From NCBI GenBank assembly GCA_027484105.1, contig JAIXUG010000002.1:124001-188000 (forward strand): DNA of 64,000 bases, given 5' to 3'. The translations under genes and the position numbers were made by a program. Under the pieces are notes generated by a model. It did not search any database. It saw only the letters and a program-made list of their open reading frames with translations, and was not told where the DNA came from. Positions 10,346-19,120 of this stretch are shown piece by piece. This DNA comes from Comamonadaceae bacterium (GTDB taxonomy: Bacteria; Pseudomonadota; Gammaproteobacteria; Burkholderiales; Burkholderiaceae_C). Position 1 is the stretch's first letter; the number at the start of each line of letters is the position of its first letter.

Positions 10346-11667
10346 CAGTTCAATTCTTCCTTGCGAATGCGCACAATGGGAGCCATCACGGTGGGCAGTG
10401 CTTGCATCTGAGTCAGCACCGCATTCAAGGTGCCTTCGCGGGTGTCGTGGGTCAAGATGATCACGTCGGTCTGGTTTTCGTCCGCTTGGCTGACCTGGTC
10501 GGCTTCGCGCTGCAAGACCGCGTCAATGCTGATGCCCGCTTCGGCCAGCAAGCCAGTCAGCTTGGCCAACACGCCCGCCTGATCGGCCACCCGCAGGCGC
10601 AGGTAATAACTGGTCGACACCTCGGACATGGGCAAGACTTCCAGTGCGCTCAGAGCGCCGGGCTGGAATGCCAGGTGTGGCACGCGGTTCAGCGGATCGG
10701 CCGTGTGCAATCGGGTGATGTCCACCAAATCGGCAATCACCGCACTGGCGGTGGGTTCAGAGCCTGCGCCTTTGCCGTAATACAAAGTGGTGCCCACGGC
10801 ATCGCCTTGCACCATCACGGCATTCATGGCGCCTTCCACGTTCGCAATCAGGCGCTGAGCAGGCACCAAGCTGGGGTGCACACGCAACTCTATGCCCTGC
10901 GGCGTGCGTTTGGTGATGCCCAGAAGCTTGATGCGGTAACCCAGCTGCTCGGCATATTTGATGTCCGCCGCACCCAGTTTCGTGATGCCCTCAACATAGG
11001 CCTTGTCAAACTGCACCGGGATGCCAAAAGCAATGGCGCTCATCAAGGTGACTTTGTGTGCCGCATCCACACCCTCGATGTCAAAGGTCGGGTCGGCCTC
11101 GGCATAGCCCAAGCGCTGCGCCTCTTTGAGCACCACGTCAAAGTCCAGTCCCTTGTCGCGCATCTCCGACAAAATGAAGTTGGTGGTGCCGTTGATGATG
11201 CCCGCCACCCACTGGATGCTGTTGGCGGTCAAGCCTTCACGCAAAGCCTTGATGATCGGGATGCCCCCGGCCACCGCCGCTTCAAAAGCCACCATCACGC
11301 CCCTGGCTTGGGCAGCTGCAAAAATTTCGGTGCCGTGCACGGCCAGCAAGGCCTTGTTGGCCGTGACCACATGCTTGCCTGCTGCAATGGATTCCATCAC
11401 CAAAGCCTTGGCGATGCCATAACCGCCAATCAGCTCGATGACAATGTCAATTTCAGGGTTGGCAATGACCTCACGTGCATCCGCCACCACCTGGACGCCC
11501 TCACCCACCACTTGTCGGGCACGCGCCACATCCAGATCGGCCACCGTGGTGATCTCAATGCCACGACCTGCGCGACGCTGGATTTCTCCTTGATTGCGGC
11601 GCAACACATTGAAAGTGCCGCTGCCCACGGTGCCAATGCCCAACAGGCCTACTTTGATCGGTTTCAT
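10345..11667 (-). CDS. hom: Homoserine dehydrogenase
   Basis: A 440-residue enzyme reducing aspartate semialdehyde to homoserine. The Rossmann motif GLLGIGTVGSGTFNVL is at the N-terminus, the catalytic domain (EGVDAAHKVTLMSAIAFG) in the middle and an ACT domain at the end (YYLRLRVADQAGVLAKLTGL), implying threonine feedback control. It is a single-function enzyme with no fused aspartokinase. The ATG at 11667 (MKPIKVGLLG) is chosen over an upstream start that adds 13 residues, since it gives the usual family N-terminus and TAGAG precedes it. Confidence 0.96.
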   Translation of the reverse strand: MKPIKVGLLGIGTVGSGTFNVLRRNQGEIQRRAGRGIEITTVADLDVARARQVVGEGVQVVADAREVIANPEIDIVIELIGGYGIAKALVMESIAAGKHVVTANKALLAVHGTEIFAAAQARGVMVAFEAAVAGGIPIIKALREGLTANSIQWVAGIINGTTNFILSEMRDKGLDFDVVLKEAQRLGYAEADPTFDIEGVDAAHKVTLMSAIAFGIPVQFDKAYVEGITKLGAADIKYAEQLGYRIKLLGITKRTPQGIELRVHPSLVPAQRLIANVEGAMNAVMVQGDAVGTTLYYGKGAGSEPTASAVIADLVDITRLHTADPLNRVPHLAFQPGALSALEVLPMSEVSTSYYLRLRVADQAGVLAKLTGLLAEAGISIDAVLQREADQVSQADENQTDVIILTHDTREGTLNAVLTQMQALPTVMAPIVRIRKEELN

Positions 11668-11718
11668 CTCTAGCTTACTCAGGTTGCGCCCGGCTTTTGC
11701 GGGCAATTCTTGAAAAAA

Positions 11719-12960
11719 TCAGGCCACCAGTTTCTCAGTGCCAAAACGCTTGCGCGCACCTTCCAAAAAGCGGGCGACTCGGGCAATCGCTTCGCGCAAA
11801 TCGTCTTCATGAGGCAAAAACACAATGCGGAAATGGTCCGGTGCTGGCCAGTTAAAACCCGTGCCTTGGACCAACATGACTTTGGTCTCTTCAAGCAGTT
11901 GCAGGAAAAAGTCCTGATCATCCTTGACCGGGTAAATCTTCGGGTCAAGTCGAGGGAACATGTACAAAGCCGCACGGGGCTTGACACAACTGACACCGGG
12001 AATGGCGCTGATCAAGGCATGGGCCAGGTCGCGCTGCTTGCGTAAACGTCCGCCTTCTGCCACCAACTCATTGATGCTTTGGTGCCCACCCAAGGCCGTC
12101 TGGATGGCCCACTGTCCGGGGACATTGGCGCACAGGCGCATATTGGACAGCATGTTCAGGCCTTCGATGTAGTCACGGGCTATTTTCTTGTCGCCAGAAA
12201 TCACCATCCAGCCAGCGCGGTAACCACAAGAACGGTAGCTTTTGGACAATGAATTGAAGGTCAAAGTCACGACGTCTTGAGACAAACTGGCCAAAGGCGT
12301 GTGTTTGGCACCGTCATACAAGACCTTGTCGTACACCTCGTCGGCAAAAATCACCAAACCAAATTCGCGCGCGATGGCCACGATGCCGCGCAGCAACTCG
12401 TCTGAATACAGCGCGCCTGTGGGGTTATTGGGGTTGATGACCACAATGCCTTTGGTGCGGGGCGTGATCTTGGCGCGGATGTCGCTCAAATCGGGCATCC
12501 AACCATTGGCCTCGTCGCAGTGGTAGTGAACCGGTGTACCACCCGACAAACTGGCCGCTGCAGTCCACAAGGGATAGTCGGGCGATGGCAGAAGCAACTC
12601 ATCACCATCATCGAGCAAGCCATTGGTGGCCATGACGATCAATTCGCTGGCACCGTTGCCAAGGTAAATATCGTCCAGCGTGACCCCCAAAATGCCCTGT
12701 TTTTGGGTTTCGTGCATGACCGCCTTGCGCGCCGCAAAAATGCCTTTGCTGTCGGAGTAACCCGCCGAATTGGGCAGGTTTCGGATCATGTCTTGCTGAA
12801 TTTCCTCAGGGGCATCAAAACCAAAAACAGCCAAATTTCCGATGTTCAGCTTGATGATCTTGTGGCCATCTTCTTCCATCTGGCGCGCTCGGTCCATGAT
12901 GGGGCCTCGAATGTCATAGCAAACATTGGCGAGCTTGGCAGATTTCTGGATGGTCTTCAA
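11719..12960 (-). CDS. alaA: Glutamate-pyruvate (alanine) aminotransferase
   Basis: A 413-residue class I PLP aminotransferase closely resembling E. coli AlaA (VCYDIRGPIMDRARQMEE, IYLGNGASELIV, PSPDYPLWTAA, RAKITPRTKGIVVINPNNPTGA, MRLCANVPGQWAIQTALGG). The PLP lysine is in FNSLSKSYRSCGYRAGWM. I place the start at a TTG (12960) because GGAGG lies four bases upstream and the protein then begins like AlaA; the upstream in-frame TTG at 13011 would put the start inside the promoter. It makes alanine from pyruvate and lies 51 bases upstream of hom. Confidence 0.9.
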   Translation of the reverse strand: MKTIQKSAKLANVCYDIRGPIMDRARQMEEDGHKIIKLNIGNLAVFGFDAPEEIQQDMIRNLPNSAGYSDSKGIFAARKAVMHETQKQGILGVTLDDIYLGNGASELIVMATNGLLDDGDELLLPSPDYPLWTAAASLSGGTPVHYHCDEANGWMPDLSDIRAKITPRTKGIVVINPNNPTGALYSDELLRGIVAIAREFGLVIFADEVYDKVLYDGAKHTPLASLSQDVVTLTFNSLSKSYRSCGYRAGWMVISGDKKIARDYIEGLNMLSNMRLCANVPGQWAIQTALGGHQSINELVAEGGRLRKQRDLAHALISAIPGVSCVKPRAALYMFPRLDPKIYPVKDDQDFFLQLLEETKVMLVQGTGFNWPAPDHFRIVFLPHEDDLREAIARVARFLEGARKRFGTEKLVA

Positions 12961-12993
12961 AGTGCCTCCAAAGGCGGTTGCAATAAGGGAAAA

Positions 12994-13022
12994 CCTATAA
13001 TTTGACCACAATTCCTTGTCCG
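12994..13022 (-). promoter_or_regulatory. Candidate sigma-70 promoter for alaA
   Basis: On the minus strand: CGGACA at 13022-13017, a 17-base spacer and TATAGG at 12999-12994. Four of six bases fit each consensus hexamer. It would give a leader of about 25 bases before the TTG start of alaA. Confidence 0.4.
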
Positions 13023-13083
13023 ATTTGGCGACATGATCAGCACATTGATGCAGATGTTGAATTGATTCTCCAACTTCCAGTTC

Positions 13084-13461
13084 ATGAAATTACAACCCGA
13101 CAAGTCCAATGCACCCACCATCAATGCTTACGGCCTCGGGTGGATCGAGGTCAATGGGGTGCGATTTGAGGCGTCCTTGTTCGTCAGCAGCTTACCGGAC
13201 TGTCCTCCTTCTCCGTGGGGAACAAGTCAGTTTGAAGCCCTCCAAGCCAGCCACTTTGAGATGTTGGAAGAGCTTGGTGCCGAATTGATCATCTTTGGCA
13301 GTGGCCATCAACTTCGATTTGCAAAACCTCAATGGTTGCGAACCCTGATGGCTCGGGGCATAGGGGTTGAAACCATGGACTCGGCTGCTGCATGCCGCAC
13401 CTACAATATTTTGGCCAGCGAAGGGCGTAAAGTGATCGCGGTCATTTTGGTCGAACCCTAA
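13084..13461 (+). CDS. Mth938-like domain protein (DUF498 family)
   Basis: A 125-residue protein of the Mth938/NDUFAF3 family: YGLGWIEVNGVRFEASLFVS, then ELGAELIIFGSGHQLRFAKPQW, and the TMDSAAACRTYNILASEGRKVIAVIL end. Human NDUFAF3 helps assemble respiratory complex I; the bacterial role is unproven. The gene is divergent from alaA and precedes bcp, from which it is separated by a weak terminator. Confidence 0.85.
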   Translation: MKLQPDKSNAPTINAYGLGWIEVNGVRFEASLFVSSLPDCPPSPWGTSQFEALQASHFEMLEELGAELIIFGSGHQLRFAKPQWLRTLMARGIGVETMDSAAACRTYNILASEGRKVIAVILVEP

Positions 13462-13462
13462 A

Positions 13463-13495
13463 GGCAGCCTATTGCCCCAAGCTGCCCCCTTTTTT
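13463..13495 (+). terminator. Probable intrinsic terminator after the Mth938-like gene
   Basis: Stem GGCAGC (13463-13468) pairs with GCTGCC (13481-13486), followed by CCC and a six-T run. The short stem and intervening CCC make it moderate rather than strong. Confidence 0.55.
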
Positions 13496-13635
13496 AACAA
13501 TTCGGCGATTTGCCAGACCCACAGCCACCCCCCGTTCAGAGTAAAATAGCGGGTTGCTAAGGCCAATGGCCTTCAGTGCGGGTCTGTTGTTTGAATCAGG
13601 CCAGCGCTCCACCTGTCAAGCGAGATCAATGATTT

Positions 13636-14118
13636 ATGGCGATCGTTCTGAACAAACCCCTCCCTGAATTTGAAGCCAACGCCACCAGCGGTCTTAAAGT
13701 TTCGAACATCTCCCACATCGGTCAAACCGTTGTTTTGTTTTTTTACCCCAAAGACAACACACCTGGATGCACCACGGAAGCGATGCAGTTTCGAGACAAG
13801 TACAAGGACTTTGTCAAAGCAGGCGCCTTGGTGTTGGGCGTCTCCCGTGACAACATGAAGTCACATGACGACTTCAAAGCCAAACTTGAATTGCCATTCG
13901 AATTGATCGCCGACACCGAGGAAAAAATGTGCCACATGTTTGGTGTGGTCAAAAACAAGATCATGTACGGCAAAAAAGTCAAAGGCATTGAACGCAGCAC
14001 CTTCCTGATCGGTCCTGATGGCACCTTGAAACAAGAATGGCGCGGCCTGAAAGTGCCAGGTCACGTTGAAGAGGTTCTGCAAGCGGTCAAAGACCTCAAA
14101 AAAGCGATCCCAGCCTGA
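13636..14118 (+). CDS. bcp: Thioredoxin-dependent peroxiredoxin (Bcp/PrxQ)
   Basis: A 160-residue peroxiredoxin that reduces hydrogen and organic peroxides. The peroxidatic Cys is residue 45 in YPKDNTPGCTTEAMQFRD. The usual resolving Cys five residues on (Cys50 in E. coli Bcp) is Met here; the only other Cys is residue 99 (EKMCHMFGV). It is therefore either a one-Cys type or uses Cys99. Clear family features otherwise (FFYPKDNTPGC, GVSRDNMKSHDDF, GIERSTFLIGPDG). Start is the ATG at 13636. Confidence 0.94.
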   Translation: MAIVLNKPLPEFEANATSGLKVSNISHIGQTVVLFFYPKDNTPGCTTEAMQFRDKYKDFVKAGALVLGVSRDNMKSHDDFKAKLELPFELIADTEEKMCHMFGVVKNKIMYGKKVKGIERSTFLIGPDGTLKQEWRGLKVPGHVEEVLQAVKDLKKAIPA

Positions 14119-14200
14119 TGATTGAGGTCTGGCAACCCTGTCACAGGGCTCATGCATAATGGTTTCATGCTGTTGAACCTTGACTCATCTCTTCGCTCAC

Positions 14201-14236
14201 AAAGCCACCTTGGTCTCCAGGTGGCTTTCTCTTTTT
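14201..14236 (+). terminator. Intrinsic terminator between bcp and phoH
   Basis: AAAGCCACCT (14201-14210) pairs with AGGTGGCTTT (14219-14228), loop of eight, followed by CTC and a six-T run. It ends only 38 bases before the phoH start, so it may also act as an attenuator for phoH. Confidence 0.8.
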
Positions 14237-14274
14237 TGGCTACCGCCAACGCGCACATGTAAAGAAGCCCTCTC

Positions 14275-15981
14275 ATGCCACTGCCACCTGCCCCCACTCA
14301 ACGCGCCAGCCGATTGACCGACAAAGCATTCAAAACCAGCATTGACGACAGCGAAGCCGTGCCTGAAATTGAGACCTCCCCGCTGAGCACCAGCGTTGCA
14401 GCGGCTCATTCCGAAAGAGTCTCCCCTCATGCTGACAGTACTCAACCCAGGGCCCGGCCTAACCGCGCCCACAAGGGAACCCCTGCAAAGCCCATGACCG
14501 CACAGAAGAGCTTGGCCGAAGAGACAGCAAAAACACAAAAATCTGGCCGCCCTGCTTCAACCACTAAGCAGCGAGCTCGTCGCACGAACGGCCCCAGCAA
14601 ACTGTTCGTGCTGGACACCAATGTGCTGATGCACGATCCGATGAGTCTCTTCCGCTTTGAGGAGCACGATGTTTTCTTGCCCATGATCGTGCTGGAAGAG
14701 CTCGACAGCCACAAAAAAGGCATGACCGAAGTGGCTCGAAATGCCAGACAAGCCAGTCGCTCGCTCGATGCACTGGCTTCAGCTCAAGCCGATGACCTGG
14801 GTCAGGGCTCGCCACTGAATGCCACTGGTTACACAGATGCCATGGGCCAATTGTTTTTTCAGACCCAAGCCCTGGATCTGAGCCTGCCCCTGGCCTTGCC
14901 ACAAGGCAAAGCAGACAACCAGATCCTGGGTGTCGTCAAGGCGCTGGGGCAGTTGCATGCGCCACGTGACGTGGTGCTGGTCTCCAAAGACATCAACATG
15001 CGCGTCAAGGCCCGTGCGTTGGGGCTTCAGGCTGAGGACTACCAAAACGACAAAACTCTGGAAGACGGTGACCTGCTTTATCCGGGATCGTTGGCCTTGC
15101 CTCCCAATTTTTGGGTCCAAAACGGCAAAAGTGTTGAAAGCTGGCAACAAGGTACCCACACGTTCTACCGGATCAGTGGCCCCATCGTGCCCAGTCTGTT
15201 CATGAACCAGTTTGTTTATTTCGAAGCACCGGGCGAGCCCAGTCTGTACGCGCGCGTGACCGAAGTCAGGGGAAAGACCGCTGTGCTTCGCACGCTCAAG
15301 GACTTCACGCACCACAAAAACGCTGTTTGGGGCGTGAACACGCGCAACCGTGAGCAGAACTTCGCCATGAACCTGCTGACCGACCCGGACATTGATTTTG
15401 TTACTCTGGCAGGAACCGCTGGCACAGGCAAAACCCTCATGGCCTTGGCCGCTGGCTTGACCCAGGTGCTCGACGATCGGCGCTACACCGAGATCATCAT
15501 GACCCGCGCCACTGTGAGCGTTGGGGAAGACATCGGCTTTTTGCCCGGCACCGAAGAAGAAAAAATGGGTCCTTGGATGGGTGCGCTTGACGACAACTTG
15601 GAGTTCTTGGCCAAAGGTGACGGCGGCAATGCAGGTGAGTGGGGCCGTGCAGCCACCAACGAACTCATCAAGAGCCGTATCAAGATCAAGAGCATGAACT
15701 TCATGCGTGGCCGCACCTTCATGAACAAGTACGTGATCATCGACGAAGCACAGAACTTGACACCCAAGCAGATGAAAACGCTCATCACCAGAGCAGGTCC
15801 CGGAACCAAAATCATCTGCATGGGCAACTTGGCCCAAATCGATACCCCCTACCTCACCGAAGGCTCGTCAGGCCTGACGTACGCTGTCGACCGTTTCAAA
15901 GGTTGGGCACACGGAGGTCATATCACGCTCGCACGGGGCGAACGCTCCAGATTGGCCGACTTTGCCAGCGAGGCGCTTTAA
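14275..15981 (+). CDS. PIN-domain PhoH family ATPase
   Basis: A 568-residue PIN-PhoH (PhoH2-type) protein. Residues 1-105 are low-complexity and charged. A PIN nuclease domain starts with LFVLDTNVLMHDP (Asp114) and continues through LPMIVLEELDSHKKG and NARQASRSLD. The C-terminal PhoH ATPase has Walker A GTAGTGKT at 380-387 and Walker B KYVIIDEAQNLTP. PhoH2 proteins studied elsewhere couple RNA unwinding to PIN cleavage; here that is inferred from domains. The N-terminal extension before the PIN domain is long; an internal start cannot be excluded, but the ATG at 14275 is the first after the terminator. Confidence 0.9.
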   Translation: MPLPPAPTQRASRLTDKAFKTSIDDSEAVPEIETSPLSTSVAAAHSERVSPHADSTQPRARPNRAHKGTPAKPMTAQKSLAEETAKTQKSGRPASTTKQRARRTNGPSKLFVLDTNVLMHDPMSLFRFEEHDVFLPMIVLEELDSHKKGMTEVARNARQASRSLDALASAQADDLGQGSPLNATGYTDAMGQLFFQTQALDLSLPLALPQGKADNQILGVVKALGQLHAPRDVVLVSKDINMRVKARALGLQAEDYQNDKTLEDGDLLYPGSLALPPNFWVQNGKSVESWQQGTHTFYRISGPIVPSLFMNQFVYFEAPGEPSLYARVTEVRGKTAVLRTLKDFTHHKNAVWGVNTRNREQNFAMNLLTDPDIDFVTLAGTAGTGKTLMALAAGLTQVLDDRRYTEIIMTRATVSVGEDIGFLPGTEEEKMGPWMGALDDNLEFLAKGDGGNAGEWGRAATNELIKSRIKIKSMNFMRGRTFMNKYVIIDEAQNLTPKQMKTLITRAGPGTKIICMGNLAQIDTPYLTEGSSGLTYAVDRFKGWAHGGHITLARGERSRLADFASEAL

Positions 15982-16008
15982 GCCCCTGCTGACCCGCCCC
16001 ATCAGGTC

Positions 16009-17427
16009 TCAGTAATCGTCGCTGAGGCCTGAGGCCAGGCTCTCAAAACGTGTGAGGTTCTTCAGGAAGGTCAAGCGGACCGTGCCAGTCGGACCGTTAC
16101 GCTGCTTGCCGATGATGATTTCGGCCACGCCGGGATCTTTGGAATCCTTGTTGTAATAGTCGTCGCGGTAAATGAACATGATGATGTCGGCATCCTGCTC
16201 AATGGCGCCAGACTCGCGCAAATCGCTCATCATGGGTCGCTTGTCGGTGCGCTGCTCGACGCTTCTGTTGAGTTGAGACAAGGCAATGACCGGGCACTGC
16301 AATTCTTTGGCCAACATTTTGAGGCCCCGAGAAATTTCGCCCAACTCGGTGGCACGGTTATCACCACCCGAGCCGCCCGAGCCACTCATGAGCTGCAAAT
16401 AATCCACCACTATCAAACCCAACTTGCCGCACTGGCGCGCCAGACGACGGGCGTTGGCCCGCAATTCAGAGGGTGTGAGGCCCGGCGTTTCATCGATGTG
16501 CAAGGACACCGTGCGCAGTTTTTCAATCGCCTCCGTCAATCGCGGCCATTCTTCGTCACTGAGTTTGCCTGTGCGCAAGTGGCCTTGGTCAATGCGCCCA
16601 ATCGAGCCCACCACACGAACCGCCAACTGAGAAGCACCCATCTCCATGGAAAACACGGCCACCGGCAAGCCCTCGTTCAAGGCCACATGCTCGGCAATAT
16701 TGATCGCAAAAGCTGTTTTACCCATCGAAGGACGTGCAGCCAATACCACCATGTCACCCGGCTGCAGGCCAGAGGTCATGCGGTCAAGGTCATAAAAACC
16801 AGTGGGCACACCCGTGATGTCGTTGGGGTTGTCGGCCATTTCCTGCACGCGGTCAAGCAACTCCACCACGAGCGTGTCCATCGACTGAAAGCCCTGCTTC
16901 ATGCGCGAACCTTCTTCACCGATGTTGAAGATTTTTTGTTCGGCTTCGTCCAGGATACGGTCGATTGCTTTACCCTGAGGGTTGAATGCATTGGTCGCAA
17001 TTTCGTCACTGGCCGAGACCAGCTTGCGCAAGATGGCGCGTTCCCGCACGATCTCTGCGTAACGCCGAATATTGCTGGCGCTTGGCACATATTGGGCCAA
17101 GGAATTCAGATACGCCAAGCCACCCATTTGCTCAGCTTTGCCCTGATTTTGCAAATGTTCGCTGACGGTGATCACATCGGCTGGTTTGGACACATTGACC
17201 AGTGCACCAATGGCCGCGTATATCAACTGATGTTCATGGCGGTAAAAGTCCGTATCAACCAGCAAATCCCCCACCCTGTCCCAAGCTCCGTTGTCCAACA
17301 ACAACCCACCCAAGACGCTGGATTCGGCTTCGATCGAGTGCGGCGGAACTCGCAGACTGGCGACCTGACTGTCACCAGACAGATCGGTTGGATAAGGCAT
17401 CAAAGCAGGGGCAAAGACAGCGGACAT
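16009..17427 (-). CDS. dnaB: Replicative DNA helicase DnaB
   Basis: A 472-residue hexameric 5'-3' helicase at the replication fork. The N-terminal DnaG-contact domain (PPHSIEAESSVLGGLLLDN) is followed by the RecA-like core with Walker A ARPSMGKTAFA, GLIVVDYLQLMSG, and the arginine-finger region with IMFIYRDDYYN and GKQRNGPTGTVRLTF. The ATG at 17427 has no clear ribosome site; an internal ATG at residue 10 is an alternative. It lies downstream of rplI after a terminator, with a consensus DnaA box just upstream, so it probably has its own promoter. Confidence 0.96.
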   Translation of the reverse strand: MSAVFAPALMPYPTDLSGDSQVASLRVPPHSIEAESSVLGGLLLDNGAWDRVGDLLVDTDFYRHEHQLIYAAIGALVNVSKPADVITVSEHLQNQGKAEQMGGLAYLNSLAQYVPSASNIRRYAEIVRERAILRKLVSASDEIATNAFNPQGKAIDRILDEAEQKIFNIGEEGSRMKQGFQSMDTLVVELLDRVQEMADNPNDITGVPTGFYDLDRMTSGLQPGDMVVLAARPSMGKTAFAINIAEHVALNEGLPVAVFSMEMGASQLAVRVVGSIGRIDQGHLRTGKLSDEEWPRLTEAIEKLRTVSLHIDETPGLTPSELRANARRLARQCGKLGLIVVDYLQLMSGSGGSGGDNRATELGEISRGLKMLAKELQCPVIALSQLNRSVEQRTDKRPMMSDLRESGAIEQDADIIMFIYRDDYYNKDSKDPGVAEIIIGKQRNGPTGTVRLTFLKNLTRFESLASGLSDDY

Positions 17428-17487
17428 GAACAACCCAACTCAAAAGGCAATGTTAGCCGCGAATGGCTGCGCCCACCGGGACAACCC

Positions 17488-17496
17488 TGTGGATAA
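17488..17496 (-). promoter_or_regulatory. Consensus DnaA box upstream of dnaB
   Basis: The plus strand reads TGTGGATAA, the exact reverse complement of the strong DnaA box TTATCCACA. It lies 61-69 bases upstream of the dnaB start, where the promoter should be. A single box; no cluster or DUE-like region is present, so this is not a replication origin. Confidence 0.6.
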
Positions 17497-17552
17497 GCTC
17501 TGTAAATCCGGTGAGAAACACATTGATTCCTGACAGTTGGCACAAGCCGGTC

Positions 17553-17590
17553 AAAAAAAAGCCGCCAGGCTCTGGGCCAGGCGGCTTTTA
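17553..17590 (-). terminator. Intrinsic terminator of the rpsF-priB-rpsR-rplI operon
   Basis: On the minus strand a GC-rich stem, AAAGCCGCCTGGC with GCCTGGCGGCTTT, is followed by eight Ts (17560-17553). It starts 19 bases after the rplI stop and separates the ribosomal operon from dnaB. Confidence 0.9.
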
Positions 17591-17608
17591 CGGAGAACCT
17601 GAGGATGA

Positions 17609-18061
17609 TCAGGCTGTTTCGCCGTAAACCGACACGGTCACGTCCACCACCACATCGGTATGCAAAGCAACGGAAACCGTCGAATCGCTGACAATCTTGA
17701 TGGGGCCATTGGGCATGCGGATCTGGGATTTGAGAAGCTTGTAACCTTGCTTGTTCAACTCTTCAGAAATGTCGTGGTTGGTCACCGAACCGAACAAACG
17801 GCCATCAACCCCCGCTTTTTGCGACAACTTGATGACCAGGCCATTGAGCTTATCGCCTTGAGCTTGGGCTTCAGCCAACTTGGCAGCAGCGGCTTTTTCA
17901 AGCTCAATACGGCGCGCTTCGAATTCGGCCTTGTTGGCTTCAGTGGCACGGCGTGCACGGCCTTGTGGAATGAGGAAATTGCGGGCGTAGCCATCTTTGA
18001 CTTTGACGATATCGCCCAGATTACCCAGGTTCACAACCTTTTCGAGCAGGATGATTTGCAT
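17609..18061 (-). CDS. rplI: 50S ribosomal protein L9
   Basis: A 150-residue two-domain protein binding 23S rRNA at the base of the L1 stalk. The N-terminus [34 protein letters not shown] is diagnostic, followed by the long connecting helix and the C-terminal domain ([17 protein letters not shown]). It is the last gene of the S6/PriB/S18/L9 operon, 11 bases after rpsR. Confidence 0.98.
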   Translation of the reverse strand: MQIILLEKVVNLGNLGDIVKVKDGYARNFLIPQGRARRATEANKAEFEARRIELEKAAAAKLAEAQAQGDKLNGLVIKLSQKAGVDGRLFGSVTNHDISEELNKQGYKLLKSQIRMPNGPIKIVSDSTVSVALHTDVVVDVTVSVYGETA

Positions 18062-18072
18062 GGTTGGACTCC

Positions 18073-18354
18073 TTAGACTTTGTGCTGGTCGGTGTAGGGC
18101 AACATGGCCAAAAAGCGTGCGCGCTTGATGGCGGTGTTGAGCTGACGCTGGAAGATCGCGCGAGTGCCTGTCAGGCGTGCAGGAATGATCTTGCCGTTTT
18201 CGGCGATGAAGTCACGCAAGGTGTCCACATCTTTGTAGTCGATCTCCTCGACGCCAGTCACGGTAAAGCGGCAGAAACGCTTGCGCTTGAACAGCAGCGA
18301 CTGGGTGTTGCGCTTAGGGCGCTTGTCTTTGTTGAATTTTTTGAACGTGGCCAT
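18073..18354 (-). CDS. rpsR: 30S ribosomal protein S18
   Basis: A 93-residue basic protein that pairs with S6 on the 30S platform. Diagnostic wording: [37 protein letters not shown] and the end [20 protein letters not shown]. The N-terminal [18 protein letters not shown] extension is Burkholderiales-like. Tightly packed between priB (14 bases upstream) and rplI. Confidence 0.98.
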   Translation of the reverse strand: MATFKKFNKDKRPKRNTQSLLFKRKRFCRFTVTGVEEIDYKDVDTLRDFIAENGKIIPARLTGTRAIFQRQLNTAIKRARFLAMLPYTDQHKV

Positions 18355-18368
18355 GGGGCCTCCTGAAA

Positions 18369-18656
18369 TTAATCTTGATGGAACTCTTGAATGTGCAACA
18401 CGACACTTTTACCTTGTCGAGGGGTGGCCAAAAAGCCTTGAAACGTCCAGACACTGCCTACCGCTTGTTTGACCAGTCTCTCGGCCAATGGACCGATGGC
18501 CAAGGCACGAAGCTTCAACTGGACTTTGCGCATTTGACCTGCCTCCAACAATTCAGAGGCATGCTCCAGAATCAGATCCAGAGCGGGCAAACCAGCGGGT
18601 GTGTATCGCAAAGCTGCTTGCTCGGCAATACAGGCGGTCAGTTCGGTATGGTTCAC
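18369..18656 (-). CDS. priB: Primosomal replication protein N (PriB)
   Basis: A 95-residue OB-fold single-strand DNA-binding protein that helps PriA reload the replisome. The sequence [31 protein letters not shown] and the [24 protein letters not shown] end fit betaproteobacterial PriB. Its place between rpsF and rpsR is conserved. The start is a GTG at 18656 that touches a GAGGA ribosome-like sequence, an unusually tight arrangement. Confidence 0.93.
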   Translation of the reverse strand: MNHTELTACIAEQAALRYTPAGLPALDLILEHASELLEAGQMRKVQLKLRALAIGPLAERLVKQAVGSVWTFQGFLATPRQGKSVVLHIQEFHQD

Positions 18657-18673
18657 TCCTCTAAAGGTCAGTA

Positions 18674-19039
18674 TCAGGCGGCGAATTCGGCTTGCTGGGA
18701 CTTGCGAGCTTCTTCACGCTCGACAGTCTTCATCATGGACGAAGGACCCGTGTCAGCTTTTTTCTTGAGCACCGTCAGGTGACGCAGCACAGCATCGTTG
18801 AACTTGAAAGCGTGTTCAAGCTCGGCCATGACCGTTAGGTCGGCTTCGATGTTCACGCACAGGTAGTGGGCTTTGCCCAGCTTGTTGATCTGGTAGGCCA
18901 GTTGACGGCGACCCCAGTCTTCGACACGGTGGATGCTGCCACCGCCGGTAGTGATCATGCCTTTGTAGCGCTCCAGCATGGCTGGCACTTGCTCGGACTG
19001 ATCGGGATGGATCAGCAAAATGATTTCGTAATGACGCAT
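18674..19039 (-). CDS. rpsF: 30S ribosomal protein S6
   Basis: A 121-residue protein starting [22 protein letters not shown], with [27 protein letters not shown] typical of S6. It leads the operon rpsF-priB-rpsR-rplI. AAGGAG precedes the ATG at good spacing and overlaps the closing stem of a structured leader that may let S6:S18 repress the operon. Confidence 0.98.
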   Translation of the reverse strand: MRHYEIILLIHPDQSEQVPAMLERYKGMITTGGGSIHRVEDWGRRQLAYQINKLGKAHYLCVNIEADLTVMAELEHAFKFNDAVLRHLTVLKKKADTGPSSMMKTVEREEARKSQQAEFAA

Positions 19040-19120
19040 TGAGACTCCTTGAGGTTAACCCAAACGGTTGGAATAGCTGCCCCCAGCGTCTGACGGGGTG
19101 CAGCAAGGCGAAGCCTCAAA
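19040..19120 (-). promoter_or_regulatory. Structured rpsF leader, candidate S6:S18 autoregulatory element
   Basis: The minus-strand RNA between a TATAAT (19125-19120) and rpsF can fold as follows. UUGAGG (19119-19114) closes with CCUCAA (19054-19049). Inside are a GC-rich hairpin (19104-19076, GCUGC-ACCCC against GGGGG-CAGC) and a short hairpin CCAACCGUUUGG (19071-19060) that exposes a CCG. Known S6:S18 leaders use a CCG presented near a closing stem that mimics 16S rRNA helix 22. The ribosome site adjoins the closing stem. Folding was done by eye only. Confidence 0.45.

Noticed and set aside
17434..17552. Replication origin near the DnaA box
   Set aside because: Only one DnaA box, no AT-rich unwinding element and no dnaA/dnaN/gidA neighbours.
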